A stretch of DNA of 64,000 nt, taken from NCBI GenBank assembly GCA_019911805.1, contig JAIOJV010000034.1, forward strand, positions 1 through 64,000. Direction: 5' to 3'. Under the pieces are notes generated by a model. It had not been told where the DNA came from and searched no databases. It saw only the letters and a program-made list of their open reading frames with translations. The DNA comes from Gammaproteobacteria bacterium (lineage in GTDB: Bacteria; Pseudomonadota; Gammaproteobacteria; Thiohalobacterales; Thiohalobacteraceae). This document shows positions 36,113 through 43,813 of the stretch, one piece after another. The stretch's first letter is position 1. Every line of letters begins with the position of its first letter. The translations under genes and the position numbers were made by a program.

Positions 36113-37174
36113 ATGGAAATCGTCCGCGACTGGTTCCGCCGTCACTTCAGCAATCCGCAGGTCGTCAGTCTGGCGCTGTTCCTGATCGCCGGTTTCGCCG
36201 TGGTCATCATGTTCGGCAACATGCTGGCGCCGGTGTTGGCCAGCGTGGTGATCGCCTACCTGCTCGAGGGCATCGTCGCACCGCTGGAGCGGCGCGGTGT
36301 ACGGCGCGCGCTGGCGGTCGCCCTGGTGTTCGTAATCTTCCTGGCGGTGTTGCTGTTCACGCTGCTGGGGATCCTGCCGCGGCTCTCCTATCAGTTGACC
36401 CAGCTGATCCAGCAACTGCCCGACATGGTTTCCCGCGGTCACGCCGCGTTACTGCATCTGCCGGAGAGTTATCCAGGCTTCATCAGCGCGGAGCAGGTTG
36501 GACAGCTCATCACCGCGATCAGCAGTGAAGTCGGGCGCTTCGGGCAGCGCGCGCTGTCGCTGTCGGTGGCGTCGTTGGTGGGGCTGATCACCGCCCTGGT
36601 ATACCTGATCCTGATGCCGCTGTTGGTGTTCTTTTTCCTCAAGGACAAGCAGCGCATCATCGACTGGATCACCCACTATCTGCCACGCGAGCGGGCCCTG
36701 TCGACGGCTGTCTGGCACGATGTCGACCGCCAGATCGGTAATTACGTACGTGGCAAGGTGTGGGAGATCGCTATCATCGGCGTAGTCACCTACATCACCT
36801 TCAGGCTGATGGGCCTGCAATACGCGGTGCTGCTCGGCACCCTCGTCGGCCTGTCGGTGATCATCCCGTATATCGGTGCCATGGTGGTAACCATTCCAGT
36901 GGCACTGATTGCCTATTTTCAGTGGGGCTGGGGCCCGGAGTTCGCCTGGCTCATGGCGGCCTATCTGGTCATTCAGATGCTCGACGGCAACGTGCTGGTG
37001 CCGGTACTGTTCTCGGAGGTGGTGAACCTGCACCCCATCGCCATCATCGTCGCGGTGCTGGTGTTCGGCGGGCTGTGGGGGTTCTGGGGTGTATTCTTCG
37101 CCATCCCGCTCGCCACCCTCGTCCAGGCCGTCCTCAAGGCCTGGCCGCGGTTGTTGGATGCGGAGGCAGTGTGA
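36113..37174 (+). CDS. AI-2E family (PerM-like) transporter
   Basis: A 353-residue polytopic membrane protein with about eight hydrophobic segments. It has the family features VLASVVIAYLLEGIVAPLE near residue 45, a loop domain between about 80 and 180, and the C-terminal block LDGNVLVPVLFSEVVNLHP and FGGLWGFWGVFFAIPLATL. Members include TqsA and PerM; substrates are mostly unknown, so the name does not imply autoinducer-2 export. It is the last gene of the LysR/small protein/permease run, and converges on phoH. Confidence 0.9.
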   Translation: MEIVRDWFRRHFSNPQVVSLALFLIAGFAVVIMFGNMLAPVLASVVIAYLLEGIVAPLERRGVRRALAVALVFVIFLAVLLFTLLGILPRLSYQLTQLIQQLPDMVSRGHAALLHLPESYPGFISAEQVGQLITAISSEVGRFGQRALSLSVASLVGLITALVYLILMPLLVFFFLKDKQRIIDWITHYLPRERALSTAVWHDVDRQIGNYVRGKVWEIAIIGVVTYITFRLMGLQYAVLLGTLVGLSVIIPYIGAMVVTIPVALIAYFQWGWGPEFAWLMAAYLVIQMLDGNVLVPVLFSEVVNLHPIAIIVAVLVFGGLWGFWGVFFAIPLATLVQAVLKAWPRLLDAEAV

Positions 37175-37185
37175 GTACTACTTTC

Positions 37186-37397
37186 ACCGCAAAGGGCGCG
37201 AAGGCGCGCAAAGGAAATTCTGATAACAAAACCCGAAACCGCATTTGCCACGGAAACACACGGAAATACACGGAATGCAAAACCCAGTGCGTCCTCACCT
37301 TTCGTGTGTTTCCGTGTGTTTCCGTGGCTGAAATGGGTTTTTTTGGTGTATCGTTCGTTGACGATTTTCCTTTGCGCGCCTTCGCGTCCTTTGCGGT
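37186..37397. repeat. Nested composite inverted repeat, element 5
   Basis: Outer arms 37186-37217 and 37366-37397 pair at 31 of 32 positions and are built of GCRAAGGMC-type words. Inside them, arms 37247-37274 and 37301-37328 (26 of 28) are built of ACGGAAACAC words. The spacers between outer and inner arms are similar in sequence to those of element 10. It fills the 235-nt gap between converging genes. Confidence 0.93.
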
Positions 37398-37409
37398 AGA
37401 AGGTCCGGT

Positions 37410-38819
37410 CTACAAATTGGTCGAGGCGAAATCGGCCAGCCGTGAGCGTTCGCCCTGGCGCAGGATGATGTGGCCGCTGTGTTCCCAATCCTTGAAGCGG
37501 TCGACCACGTAAGTCAGGCCGGAACTGGTCTCGGTAAGGTAGGGCGTGTCGATCTGGGCGATGTTGCCCAGGCAGACCACCTTGGTTTCGGGGCCGGCGC
37601 GGGTAATCAGGGTCTTCATCTGCTTCGAGGTCAGGTTCTGTGCCTCATCGAGAATGAGGTATTTGTTGAGCAGGGTGCGGCCACGCATGAAGTTCATCGA
37701 ACGGATGCGGATGCGGCTGGCGAGCAGGTCGTTGGTTGCCGCGCGACCCCAGTCGCCGCCGTGGTCGGACTTGGTCAGCACCTCCAGGTTGTCCATCAGC
37801 GCGCCCATCCAGGGCGTCATCTTTTCCTCTTCCGTACCCGGCAGGAAGCCGATGTCCTCACCGACCGGGATGGTCGCGCGCGTCATGATGATCTCGGAAT
37901 AGCGTTTGTCGTCGAGTACCTGCGCCAGGCCCGCCGCCAGCGTCAGCAGAGTCTTGCCGGTACCGGCCTGGCCGACCAGAGTGACAAAGTCGATCGTCGG
38001 GTCCATCAGCAGGTTCAGCGCGAAGTTCTGATCGACATTGCGGGCGTTGATCCCCCACACAGCATGACTGGCCTTGCGGTAATCGGTCGCAAGCTCCAAC
38101 ACTGCGCCATCACCCTCGCGACTGCGTACGAGCGCCTCCATCGAACGGCTGCCGCCCAGCGACAGGCATTGGTTCGGATGCCAACTGCCGACTTGCGGTC
38201 CCTGCACGCGATAGAAGACGTGGCCGTTCTCCTGCCAGGAATCCATGTCCGAGCCGTGCGTGTCCCAAAAATCCTCGCCGAGTTCGGCGCGACCCGGATA
38301 GAGCAGGTTGACGTCGTCGAGCACCTGATCGTTGTAATAGTCCTCCGCGTGTACACCCAGTAGCGCGGCCTTGATGCGCAGGTTGATATCCTTCGATACC
38401 AGCGTCACCGAGACGTCGGTGCGCTCTTTTTGCAGTGCCAGGGTGGTGCTGAGAATGCTGTTGTCTTTCTTGCTGCCGGGCATGCCGGACGGCAGGTCGG
38501 CGGCAAGGGTGCGTGTCTGGAGGTAGAGACTGCCGGCAGGCTGGCCGTTGGCAGGTGCGGCACGGTTGATCAGTGGCAGGCCGGCCTCGATGTCGCTGTG
38601 TGTTACCCGGCAGGTCAGCTCGTCGAGGAACCGGTTGACCTGGCGCACGTTACGCGCCACCTCGGTCATGCCGACCTTGGCGTTGTCCAGCTCTTCCAGC
38701 ACCGCCATGGGCAGGAAGACGTCATGCTCGTGGAAGCGGAACAGGGCGGTGGGGTCGTGCATCAGGACGTTGGTGTCCAGCACGAACAGGCGTTTGCCGG
38801 CGAACTCTTTTCTGCTCAA
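37410..38819 (-). CDS. PIN-PhoH family ATPase/ribonuclease
   Basis: A 469-residue protein. An N-terminal PIN domain carries the first acidic residue Asp15 (FVLDTNVLMHDP) and ELDNAKVGMTEVAR. The C-terminal PhoH ATPase has Walker A (GQAGTGKTLLTLAAGL, near residue 280) and the Walker B segment YLILDEAQNLTSKQMK. This is the PhoH2/YlaK arrangement, thought to unwind and cleave RNA. The start is TTG, with GAGG five bases upstream, and is the only candidate that keeps the whole PIN domain. Downstream on the same strand there is only the converging permease. Confidence 0.92.
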   Translation of the reverse strand: MSRKEFAGKRLFVLDTNVLMHDPTALFRFHEHDVFLPMAVLEELDNAKVGMTEVARNVRQVNRFLDELTCRVTHSDIEAGLPLINRAAPANGQPAGSLYLQTRTLAADLPSGMPGSKKDNSILSTTLALQKERTDVSVTLVSKDINLRIKAALLGVHAEDYYNDQVLDDVNLLYPGRAELGEDFWDTHGSDMDSWQENGHVFYRVQGPQVGSWHPNQCLSLGGSRSMEALVRSREGDGAVLELATDYRKASHAVWGINARNVDQNFALNLLMDPTIDFVTLVGQAGTGKTLLTLAAGLAQVLDDKRYSEIIMTRATIPVGEDIGFLPGTEEEKMTPWMGALMDNLEVLTKSDHGGDWGRAATNDLLASRIRIRSMNFMRGRTLLNKYLILDEAQNLTSKQMKTLITRAGPETKVVCLGNIAQIDTPYLTETSSGLTYVVDRFKDWEHSGHIILRQGERSRLADFASTNL

Positions 38820-38864
38820 GGTGACCTCGGGGTTGATTGTGCGAGCTGCAAAAGATCGATTGTC

Positions 38865-39078
38865 ACCACGAAGGACACGAAGGGCACGAAGGAAGATCTT
38901 GATCGAATGCGCGGTCGCGGGTCCCCTCTCCCGTGAGGAGGAGAGGATTCATCTTCACGAAACCTCTGATTAACCCGTCATTGCGAGCGAAGCGCGGCAA
39001 TGACGGTATGACGAATTAATCAGAGATTTCTTAATTACATTCGTTGGGGAGCTTCGTGCCCTTCGTGTCCCTCGCGGT
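38865..39078. repeat. Triple-nested inverted repeat, element 6
   Basis: Outer arms 38865-38891 and 39052-39078 pair at 25 of 27 and use ACGAAGGAC words. Inside are GAAACCTCTGATTAA (38959-38973) and TTAATCAGAGATTTC (39016-39030), 14 of 15. Innermost, CGTCATTGC (38976-38984) pairs with GCAATGACG (38997-39005). The phrase CGTCATTGCGAGCGAAGCG resembles widespread intergenic repeats. It fills the phoH-bcp gap. Confidence 0.9.
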
Positions 39079-39102
39079 AAAAGTTTCATCAAGAAAAATG
39101 GA

Positions 39103-39579
39103 TCAGGTCTTGGCCAGGGCCTTCACCGCTGCGAGCACCTCATCGACGTGGCCGGGCACTTTCACCTTGCGCCATTCGGTACGCAGCACACCGGCAGCAT
39201 CGATCAGGAAGGTGCTGCGTTCGATACCCATGACCTTCCTGCCGTACATGTTCTTCTCTTTGATGACATCGAACAGCCGGCAGACCCTTTCGTCCGTGTC
39301 CGACAGCAGGTCGAAGGGGAAATTCTGTTTCTCCTTGAACTTCTCGTGGGCGGTGAGGCCGTCGCGCGAGATGCCGAGAATCACTGTGTTCAGGCGTTTG
39401 AACTTGGCATGCTGGTCGCGGAAGCCCTGGCCCTCCAGCGTGCAGCCAGGTGTGTTGTCCCTGGGGTAGAAGTACAGCACGACATGGCTGCCCTTCAGGT
39501 CGGCCAGGCGGATCTCCTGGTCGCCGGTGGCCGGGAGGCAGAAGTCGGGGACCTTTTTACCAGGAATAATCTTGCTCAT
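39103..39579 (-). CDS. bcp: Bcp-type peroxiredoxin (thiol peroxidase)
   Basis: A 158-residue peroxiredoxin of the BCP/PrxQ family that reduces peroxides. The peroxidatic cysteine is Cys46 in FYPRDNTPGCTLEG. In E. coli Bcp a resolving cysteine stands five residues later; here that position is Gln, so this is a one-Cys version that would need another thiol. Another Cys is at residue 14. bcp follows a GcvR-like gene, an arrangement seen in many Gammaproteobacteria. Confidence 0.93.
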   Translation of the reverse strand: MSKIIPGKKVPDFCLPATGDQEIRLADLKGSHVVLYFYPRDNTPGCTLEGQGFRDQHAKFKRLNTVILGISRDGLTAHEKFKEKQNFPFDLLSDTDERVCRLFDVIKEKNMYGRKVMGIERSTFLIDAAGVLRTEWRKVKVPGHVDEVLAAVKALAKT

Positions 39580-39603
39580 ACAGCATCGGACGCACTGCGC
39601 GCG

Positions 39604-40146
39604 TCAGCCTTTGACCGGTTCGATAATGGCATCGAGATTGAACTGGTCACAGAAATCCATGAACTCGTCGCGCAGCGTGGCGATGTGCAGTCGCGCGGGG
39701 ATGTCCACCCGCATGTGTACGGAGAACATCGGGGTGCCGGTATGCGGTGCGGAATAGCTGGTGGTGGTGAGGTCCTGGATATTAATCTGCCGCGTCGAGA
39801 AGAAATTGGCCAGGTTGTGCACGATGCCGGGGTTGTCCAGCGCCACGACATCCACGGCGTAGGGCAGCAGGTCGCGATGCTGCTCACGGTCGGCGGTGCG
39901 CCGCGAGATGATGTTCATCTCCAGCCGCTCGGCGATCGCCGGCAACTGGTCCTCCAGCTTGGCGACCGCGCTCCAATTGCCGCTGACCAGCAGGATCACG
40001 GCAAAGTCGCCGCCCAGGACGGTCATGCGACTGTCGGCGAGGCTGCAACCGCTGTCGAAGACCAGGCGCGACAGGTCGTTCACGATGCCGGGCCGGTCCT
40101 TGCCCAGGGCGGAGATGACGAGGTTGGTCTGTTTCGGGGTGCTCAT
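39604..40146 (-). CDS. gcvR: GcvR-like protein with two ACT domains
   Basis: A 180-residue protein with two ACT-like domains: VISALGKDRPGIVNDLSRLV at the start, and VVALDNPGIVHNLANFFSTR near residue 105. In E. coli GcvR binds glycine and restrains GcvA, the activator of the glycine-cleavage genes. The ATG at 40146 (MSTPKQTNLVISA) is preferred to 40164. The order gcvR-bcp, divergent from dapA, is the usual one; here a GalT-like gene stands between. No gcvA is visible in the window. Confidence 0.8.
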   Translation of the reverse strand: MSTPKQTNLVISALGKDRPGIVNDLSRLVFDSGCSLADSRMTVLGGDFAVILLVSGNWSAVAKLEDQLPAIAERLEMNIISRRTADREQHRDLLPYAVDVVALDNPGIVHNLANFFSTRQINIQDLTTTSYSAPHTGTPMFSVHMRVDIPARLHIATLRDEFMDFCDQFNLDAIIEPVKG

Positions 40147-40250
40147 GTCGGCTCGAAAGAACACGTGCAGGGACGTCGGCCGCGGGGACGCGGTGGCCGG
40201 GAGTGTATCACCTTTTCACAGAGTTGCACCGGGTCCCGGACGGCTGCCGG

Positions 40251-41348
40251 TTATTCCAGCGGGCTGTCCAGATCGACGTTGCGCAACTGCTCCGCCGCCT
40301 CCTCCGGGCTGAGGGTGCTGACGAACAACCCCGAGCCCAGCTCAAAGCCGGTCGGGATGCTGGTGCGTGGGCAGATCTCCAGGTGCCAGTGGTAGCTGGC
40401 GTCGCAATCGGCAAACTCCTCGCCGCGCGGCTTGGAGTGCAGGAAGAAATTGTACTGCGCCCCGCCGATGACCGCGTCCAGGCGCGCCATGGTGCGCCTG
40501 ACCACCCGGGCAAGATCCTGCCGGTCAGTATCGCTGATGGCGAGAAAGTCACTCTGGTGCTGCAGGGGCAGGATGTGCACCTCCCATTCGTAGCGGCTGG
40601 CGAAGGGCTTGATCGCGATGAAGCGCTCGCCGCGCTCGACCACGTACTGGCCGACACTGATGCGTCTGCGGATCTGACCCGAGGTACGGTCGTAGATGGT
40701 GGCCTCGAAGGTCAGCGCCTCGTCGATCAGCGAGCAGAAGATGCACTGGTGATGTTTCTGATGGTACGCGCGGCTGTGGGTGACTTCGTTGTAGACGTTC
40801 TCCGGTACCACCGGCATGGCGATGATCTGGCTGTGGGTATGGGCGATGCTGGCGCCCGCCGCCGGTCCGAAATTCTTGAACACGAGTACATAACGCAGGC
40901 GCGCGTCGTTGGCGTACAGCTGGGCGACGCGCTCGCGATAAGCACCGAACAGCAGGAACAGGTGTGCCTCACTCATCTCGTGCAGGGCGATGCCGTGCTG
41001 GCGGTGGTCGATGATGACCTCGTGGCGCCCGTAGCCCTCGATGGCCTGCTGCAGGCCGAACACCAGGCTGCCGGAGGAGCGGTCGTCGCCCAGGACCGGG
41101 TAGAGGTTTTCGACAATGCGTGCCTCCCAGTTCTCGTCATCCGGGTAGGCGGCGATGGTCGGGGGGGTCATATGCTCATTACCGGTACAGAATGGGCAGG
41201 TATCCACGTGGCGGCGGGTGTCGCGCGGCGCCGGGTCCTCCGCCTTGCGTGGGCGCATGGAGCGGGCGGTGGCGACCAGCACGGATTCAGTGGGGACGAT
41301 GGGGTTGATGCGGATTTCGCGGATGGCTTTGGGTTCGGCTGTGGACAT
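40251..41348 (-). CDS. galT: GalT-like nucleotidyltransferase
   Basis: A 365-residue member of the galactose-1-phosphate uridylyltransferase family of the HIT superfamily. Zinc ligands are C51-P-F-C54; the nucleophile region is H170-T-H172-S-Q (ASIAHTHSQIIAMPV). Classical GalT has H-P-H-G-Q, so the motif is slightly different, and a related activity (for example a nucleoside-diphosphate-sugar phosphorylase) is possible. No galK, galE or galM is next to it, so a classical Leloir pathway is not shown here. It sits alone between gcvR and dapA. Confidence 0.75.
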   Translation of the reverse strand: MSTAEPKAIREIRINPIVPTESVLVATARSMRPRKAEDPAPRDTRRHVDTCPFCTGNEHMTPPTIAAYPDDENWEARIVENLYPVLGDDRSSGSLVFGLQQAIEGYGRHEVIIDHRQHGIALHEMSEAHLFLLFGAYRERVAQLYANDARLRYVLVFKNFGPAAGASIAHTHSQIIAMPVVPENVYNEVTHSRAYHQKHHQCIFCSLIDEALTFEATIYDRTSGQIRRRISVGQYVVERGERFIAIKPFASRYEWEVHILPLQHQSDFLAISDTDRQDLARVVRRTMARLDAVIGGAQYNFFLHSKPRGEEFADCDASYHWHLEICPRTSIPTGFELGSGLFVSTLSPEEAAEQLRNVDLDSPLE

Positions 41349-41393
41349 GGCGCGGAGAGGCCTGTGACTAAAGGGATAGCGCGGATGCTACTG

Positions 41394-41482
41394 AAATCAG
41401 GGCCGAGGTTCTAGGTGCCAGGACCGAGGTGAGGAACGCAGGTTTCCCTCGGCCCTGGCACCTAGAACCTGGAACCTGATTT
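41394..41482. repeat. GGTTCTAGGTGCCAGG inverted repeat before dapA
   Basis: 36-nt arms, 41394-41429 and 41447-41482, pair at about 32 of 36. The left contains GAGGTTCTAGGTGCCAGGA; both outer ends read AAATCAGG on the outer strand. The words are shared with the repeats at 3880-3959 and 10700-10770. Confidence 0.88.
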
Positions 41483-41523
41483 ATGTAGTATGTGCGGGAT
41501 TTTCCCGTCCCCGGAGAGGTTGC

Positions 41524-42399
41524 ATGTTCCACGGCAGTATGGTCGCGCTGGTCACCCCCATGCGGGAGGACGGCGCGATCGACGACGACAGTCTTGCGGG
41601 GCTGGTGGAATTCCACATCAGTCAGGGAACCGATGCCCTCGTCGCCGTGGGGACCACCGGGGAATCCGCGACGCTCGACGAACACGAACACTGCGAACTT
41701 ATCCGCCGTGTCGTCGAACTCACCGCCGGCCGCATCCCGGTCATCGCCGGCACCGGTGCGAACTCCACCACCGAGGCCATCAGCCTGACACGCTGCGCGC
41801 TCAAGGCCGGCGCGGATGCCTGCCTGCTGGTCACGCCGTATTACAACAAGCCGACCCAGGAAGGCCTGTATCTGCACCACAAGGCCATCGCCGAGGCCGT
41901 GCCCATCCCGCAGATTCTGTACAATGTACCCGGTCGTACTGCCTGCGACATGCTGCCCGTGACGGTCGAGCGCCTGGCGGACATCTCCAACATCGTGGGC
42001 ATCAAGGAGGCGACGGGTAATCCGGAGCGTGCCCGCGAGATCCTCGCGCGTTGCGGTGATCGGCTGGACTTGTACAGCGGCGATGATGCCATCGCGCTGG
42101 AGGTCATGCTGCTGGGTGGCAAGGGTGTCATCTCCGTGACCGCCAACGTCGCGCCGCGGGCGATGCACGAGATGTGCGTCGCGGCGCTGGCCGGCGATGC
42201 GGCGCAAGCGCGGGCCATCGACGCCACGCTGCAGGCCTTGCACCGCGACCTGTTCGTTGAGGCCAACCCGATCCCGGTGAAGTGGGCGCTGACCGACATG
42301 GGGCTGATACCGCGGGGTATACGGCTGCCTTTGACACCGCTGTCGCCGCAGCACCACGCCACGGTCCGCGCCGCGCTCCGCCAGGCCGGCGTGCTGTGA
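41524..42399 (+). CDS. dapA: 4-hydroxy-tetrahydrodipicolinate synthase
   Basis: A 291-residue aldolase of the lysine/diaminopimelate route that joins pyruvate and aspartate semialdehyde. The Schiff-base lysine is Lys161 (GIKEATGN); Tyr133 in ILYNVPGRT and Thr44 in [11 protein letters not shown] are the other active-site residues. GGAGAGG stands seven bases before the ATG. bamC follows immediately, the usual gammaproteobacterial pair. Confidence 0.97.
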   Translation: MFHGSMVALVTPMREDGAIDDDSLAGLVEFHISQGTDALVAVGTTGESATLDEHEHCELIRRVVELTAGRIPVIAGTGANSTTEAISLTRCALKAGADACLLVTPYYNKPTQEGLYLHHKAIAEAVPIPQILYNVPGRTACDMLPVTVERLADISNIVGIKEATGNPERAREILARCGDRLDLYSGDDAIALEVMLLGGKGVISVTANVAPRAMHEMCVAALAGDAAQARAIDATLQALHRDLFVEANPIPVKWALTDMGLIPRGIRLPLTPLSPQHHATVRAALRQAGVL

Positions 42400-42434
42400 A
42401 CCAAACAATTTCGTACGTGTCCACACGGATTGCC

Positions 42435-43571
42435 ATGCCCATGACCCGTTCCACTGCTGCCCGAGTGCTTACCGTACTGCTGATTGCCGCCTCGCTGGCC
42501 GGTTGCAGCACCTGGAAGAAAGTGGTCGGCGAAAAGGCCGACTACAAGCAGAGCCGGGTCGAGCCACCGCTGGAGATTCCGCCCGACCTCAGCAGTTCCA
42601 CCATCGAAGAGGGCCTGGTCGTACCGGAGGGTGGCACCACGACCCTGTCTGAATATGCCGCCGATCAGGGCCCCGGCGGGGGTGGCGTGCGCCGCAGCGG
42701 TGTGCTGGTGCAGCCCGAGAACATGCACATCGAGCGCAGTGACGACAAACGCTGGCTGGTAGTCAATGCACCACCCGAAGCGGTATGGCCGAAGGTGCGC
42801 GACTTCTGGTTGCAGGCCGGTTTCATCCTGACCGTGGATGACCCGGCCGTCGGTATCCTGGAGACCGACTGGGCCGAGAATCGCGCCGATATCCCTCAGG
42901 ATTTCATCCGCCGTACCATCGGCCGGGCGCTGAATTATCTCTATTCCGCGGCCACCCGCGATCGCTTCCGCGTGCGCCTCGAACGTACCGCCACGGGCGG
43001 GACCGAGGTCTTCATCGCCCACCGCGGTATGGAGGAGGTATTGCAGGGTGGTGCCGAATCCAGCGAAGGCACCATCTGGAAACCACGGCCCTCCGATCCC
43101 GAGTTGGAGGCCGAGATGCTGCGCCGCATGATGGTGTTCATGGGCGTCGCCGACGACAAGGCGGCGGCCCAGATCGCCCAGCCGGCGCCGGAGCGCGCGC
43201 CGCGCTCACAGCTGCTCGTCGAAGCCACCGGTGCGACCGCACTCCGCGTGAACGAGGGCTTCTCGCGTGCCTGGCGCGAGGTCGGTCTGGCGCTGGACCG
43301 TGTCGGCTTCACCGTCGAGGACCGCGACCGCAGCGGCGGCCTGTATTTCGTGCGCTACAATGACCCGCTCAAGGAGGACAGGAAGCGCGGCTTCCTGTCC
43401 AAATTGAAGTTCTGGGGCGATGACGAACCCGCGGATGCCGAGCAATACCGCATCCTGCTGAGTGCCGAGGGTGACCGGACCCTGGTGACGGTACAGAACA
43501 GCAAGGGTGAGCGCGACAACTCACCCACCGCCAAACGCATTCTCACGCTGGTGCATGAGCAGATGCAATGA
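42435..43571 (+). CDS. bamC: Outer-membrane assembly lipoprotein BamC
   Basis: A 378-residue lipoprotein of the BAM complex, which inserts beta-barrel proteins. The lipobox LAGC follows a hydrophobic stretch (VLTVLLIAASLAGC). An unstructured early segment includes VEPPLEIPPDLSSSTI, typical of BamC, and two helix-grip domains follow (about 110-230 and 265-375). ATG 42435 was chosen; MTRS at 42441 or a GTG at 42396 overlapping the dapA stop are other options. The lipid-anchored N-terminus and synteny with dapA support the call. Confidence 0.9.
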   Translation: MPMTRSTAARVLTVLLIAASLAGCSTWKKVVGEKADYKQSRVEPPLEIPPDLSSSTIEEGLVVPEGGTTTLSEYAADQGPGGGGVRRSGVLVQPENMHIERSDDKRWLVVNAPPEAVWPKVRDFWLQAGFILTVDDPAVGILETDWAENRADIPQDFIRRTIGRALNYLYSAATRDRFRVRLERTATGGTEVFIAHRGMEEVLQGGAESSEGTIWKPRPSDPELEAEMLRRMMVFMGVADDKAAAQIAQPAPERAPRSQLLVEATGATALRVNEGFSRAWREVGLALDRVGFTVEDRDRSGGLYFVRYNDPLKEDRKRGFLSKLKFWGDDEPADAEQYRILLSAEGDRTLVTVQNSKGERDNSPTAKRILTLVHEQMQ

Positions 43572-43573
43572 AT

Positions 43574-43754
43574 GCAGGGGCTAGTCGGGATTCGGGATTC
43601 GGGATTCGGGATTCGGGATTCGGGGGTTGAGCTGATCGCGGCAGGAATGCCGCTCCTACGGGGGCTGGGTGTAAGATTCAGCATTTGGGATTCAGGGTAT
43701 TGACACCCGAACCGGGGCAGTCACACTCCTTCCCGAATCCCGACTAGCCCCTGC
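43574..43754. repeat. Perfect 24-nt inverted repeat enclosing GGGATTC tandem array
   Basis: GCAGGGGCTAGTCGGGATTC and four further bases (43574-43597) recur as their exact complement at 43731-43754. Just inside the left arm GGGATTC is repeated five times (43587-43621). The middle contains GGCAGGAATGCCGCTCCTAC, itself partly self-complementary. It fills the bamC-purL gap. Confidence 0.92.
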
Positions 43755-43813
43755 CTCTCCCCGCCAGTATCATTGGCGCCTCCCAGCGACTGTCACCGAA
43801 CCGAGACGGAACC

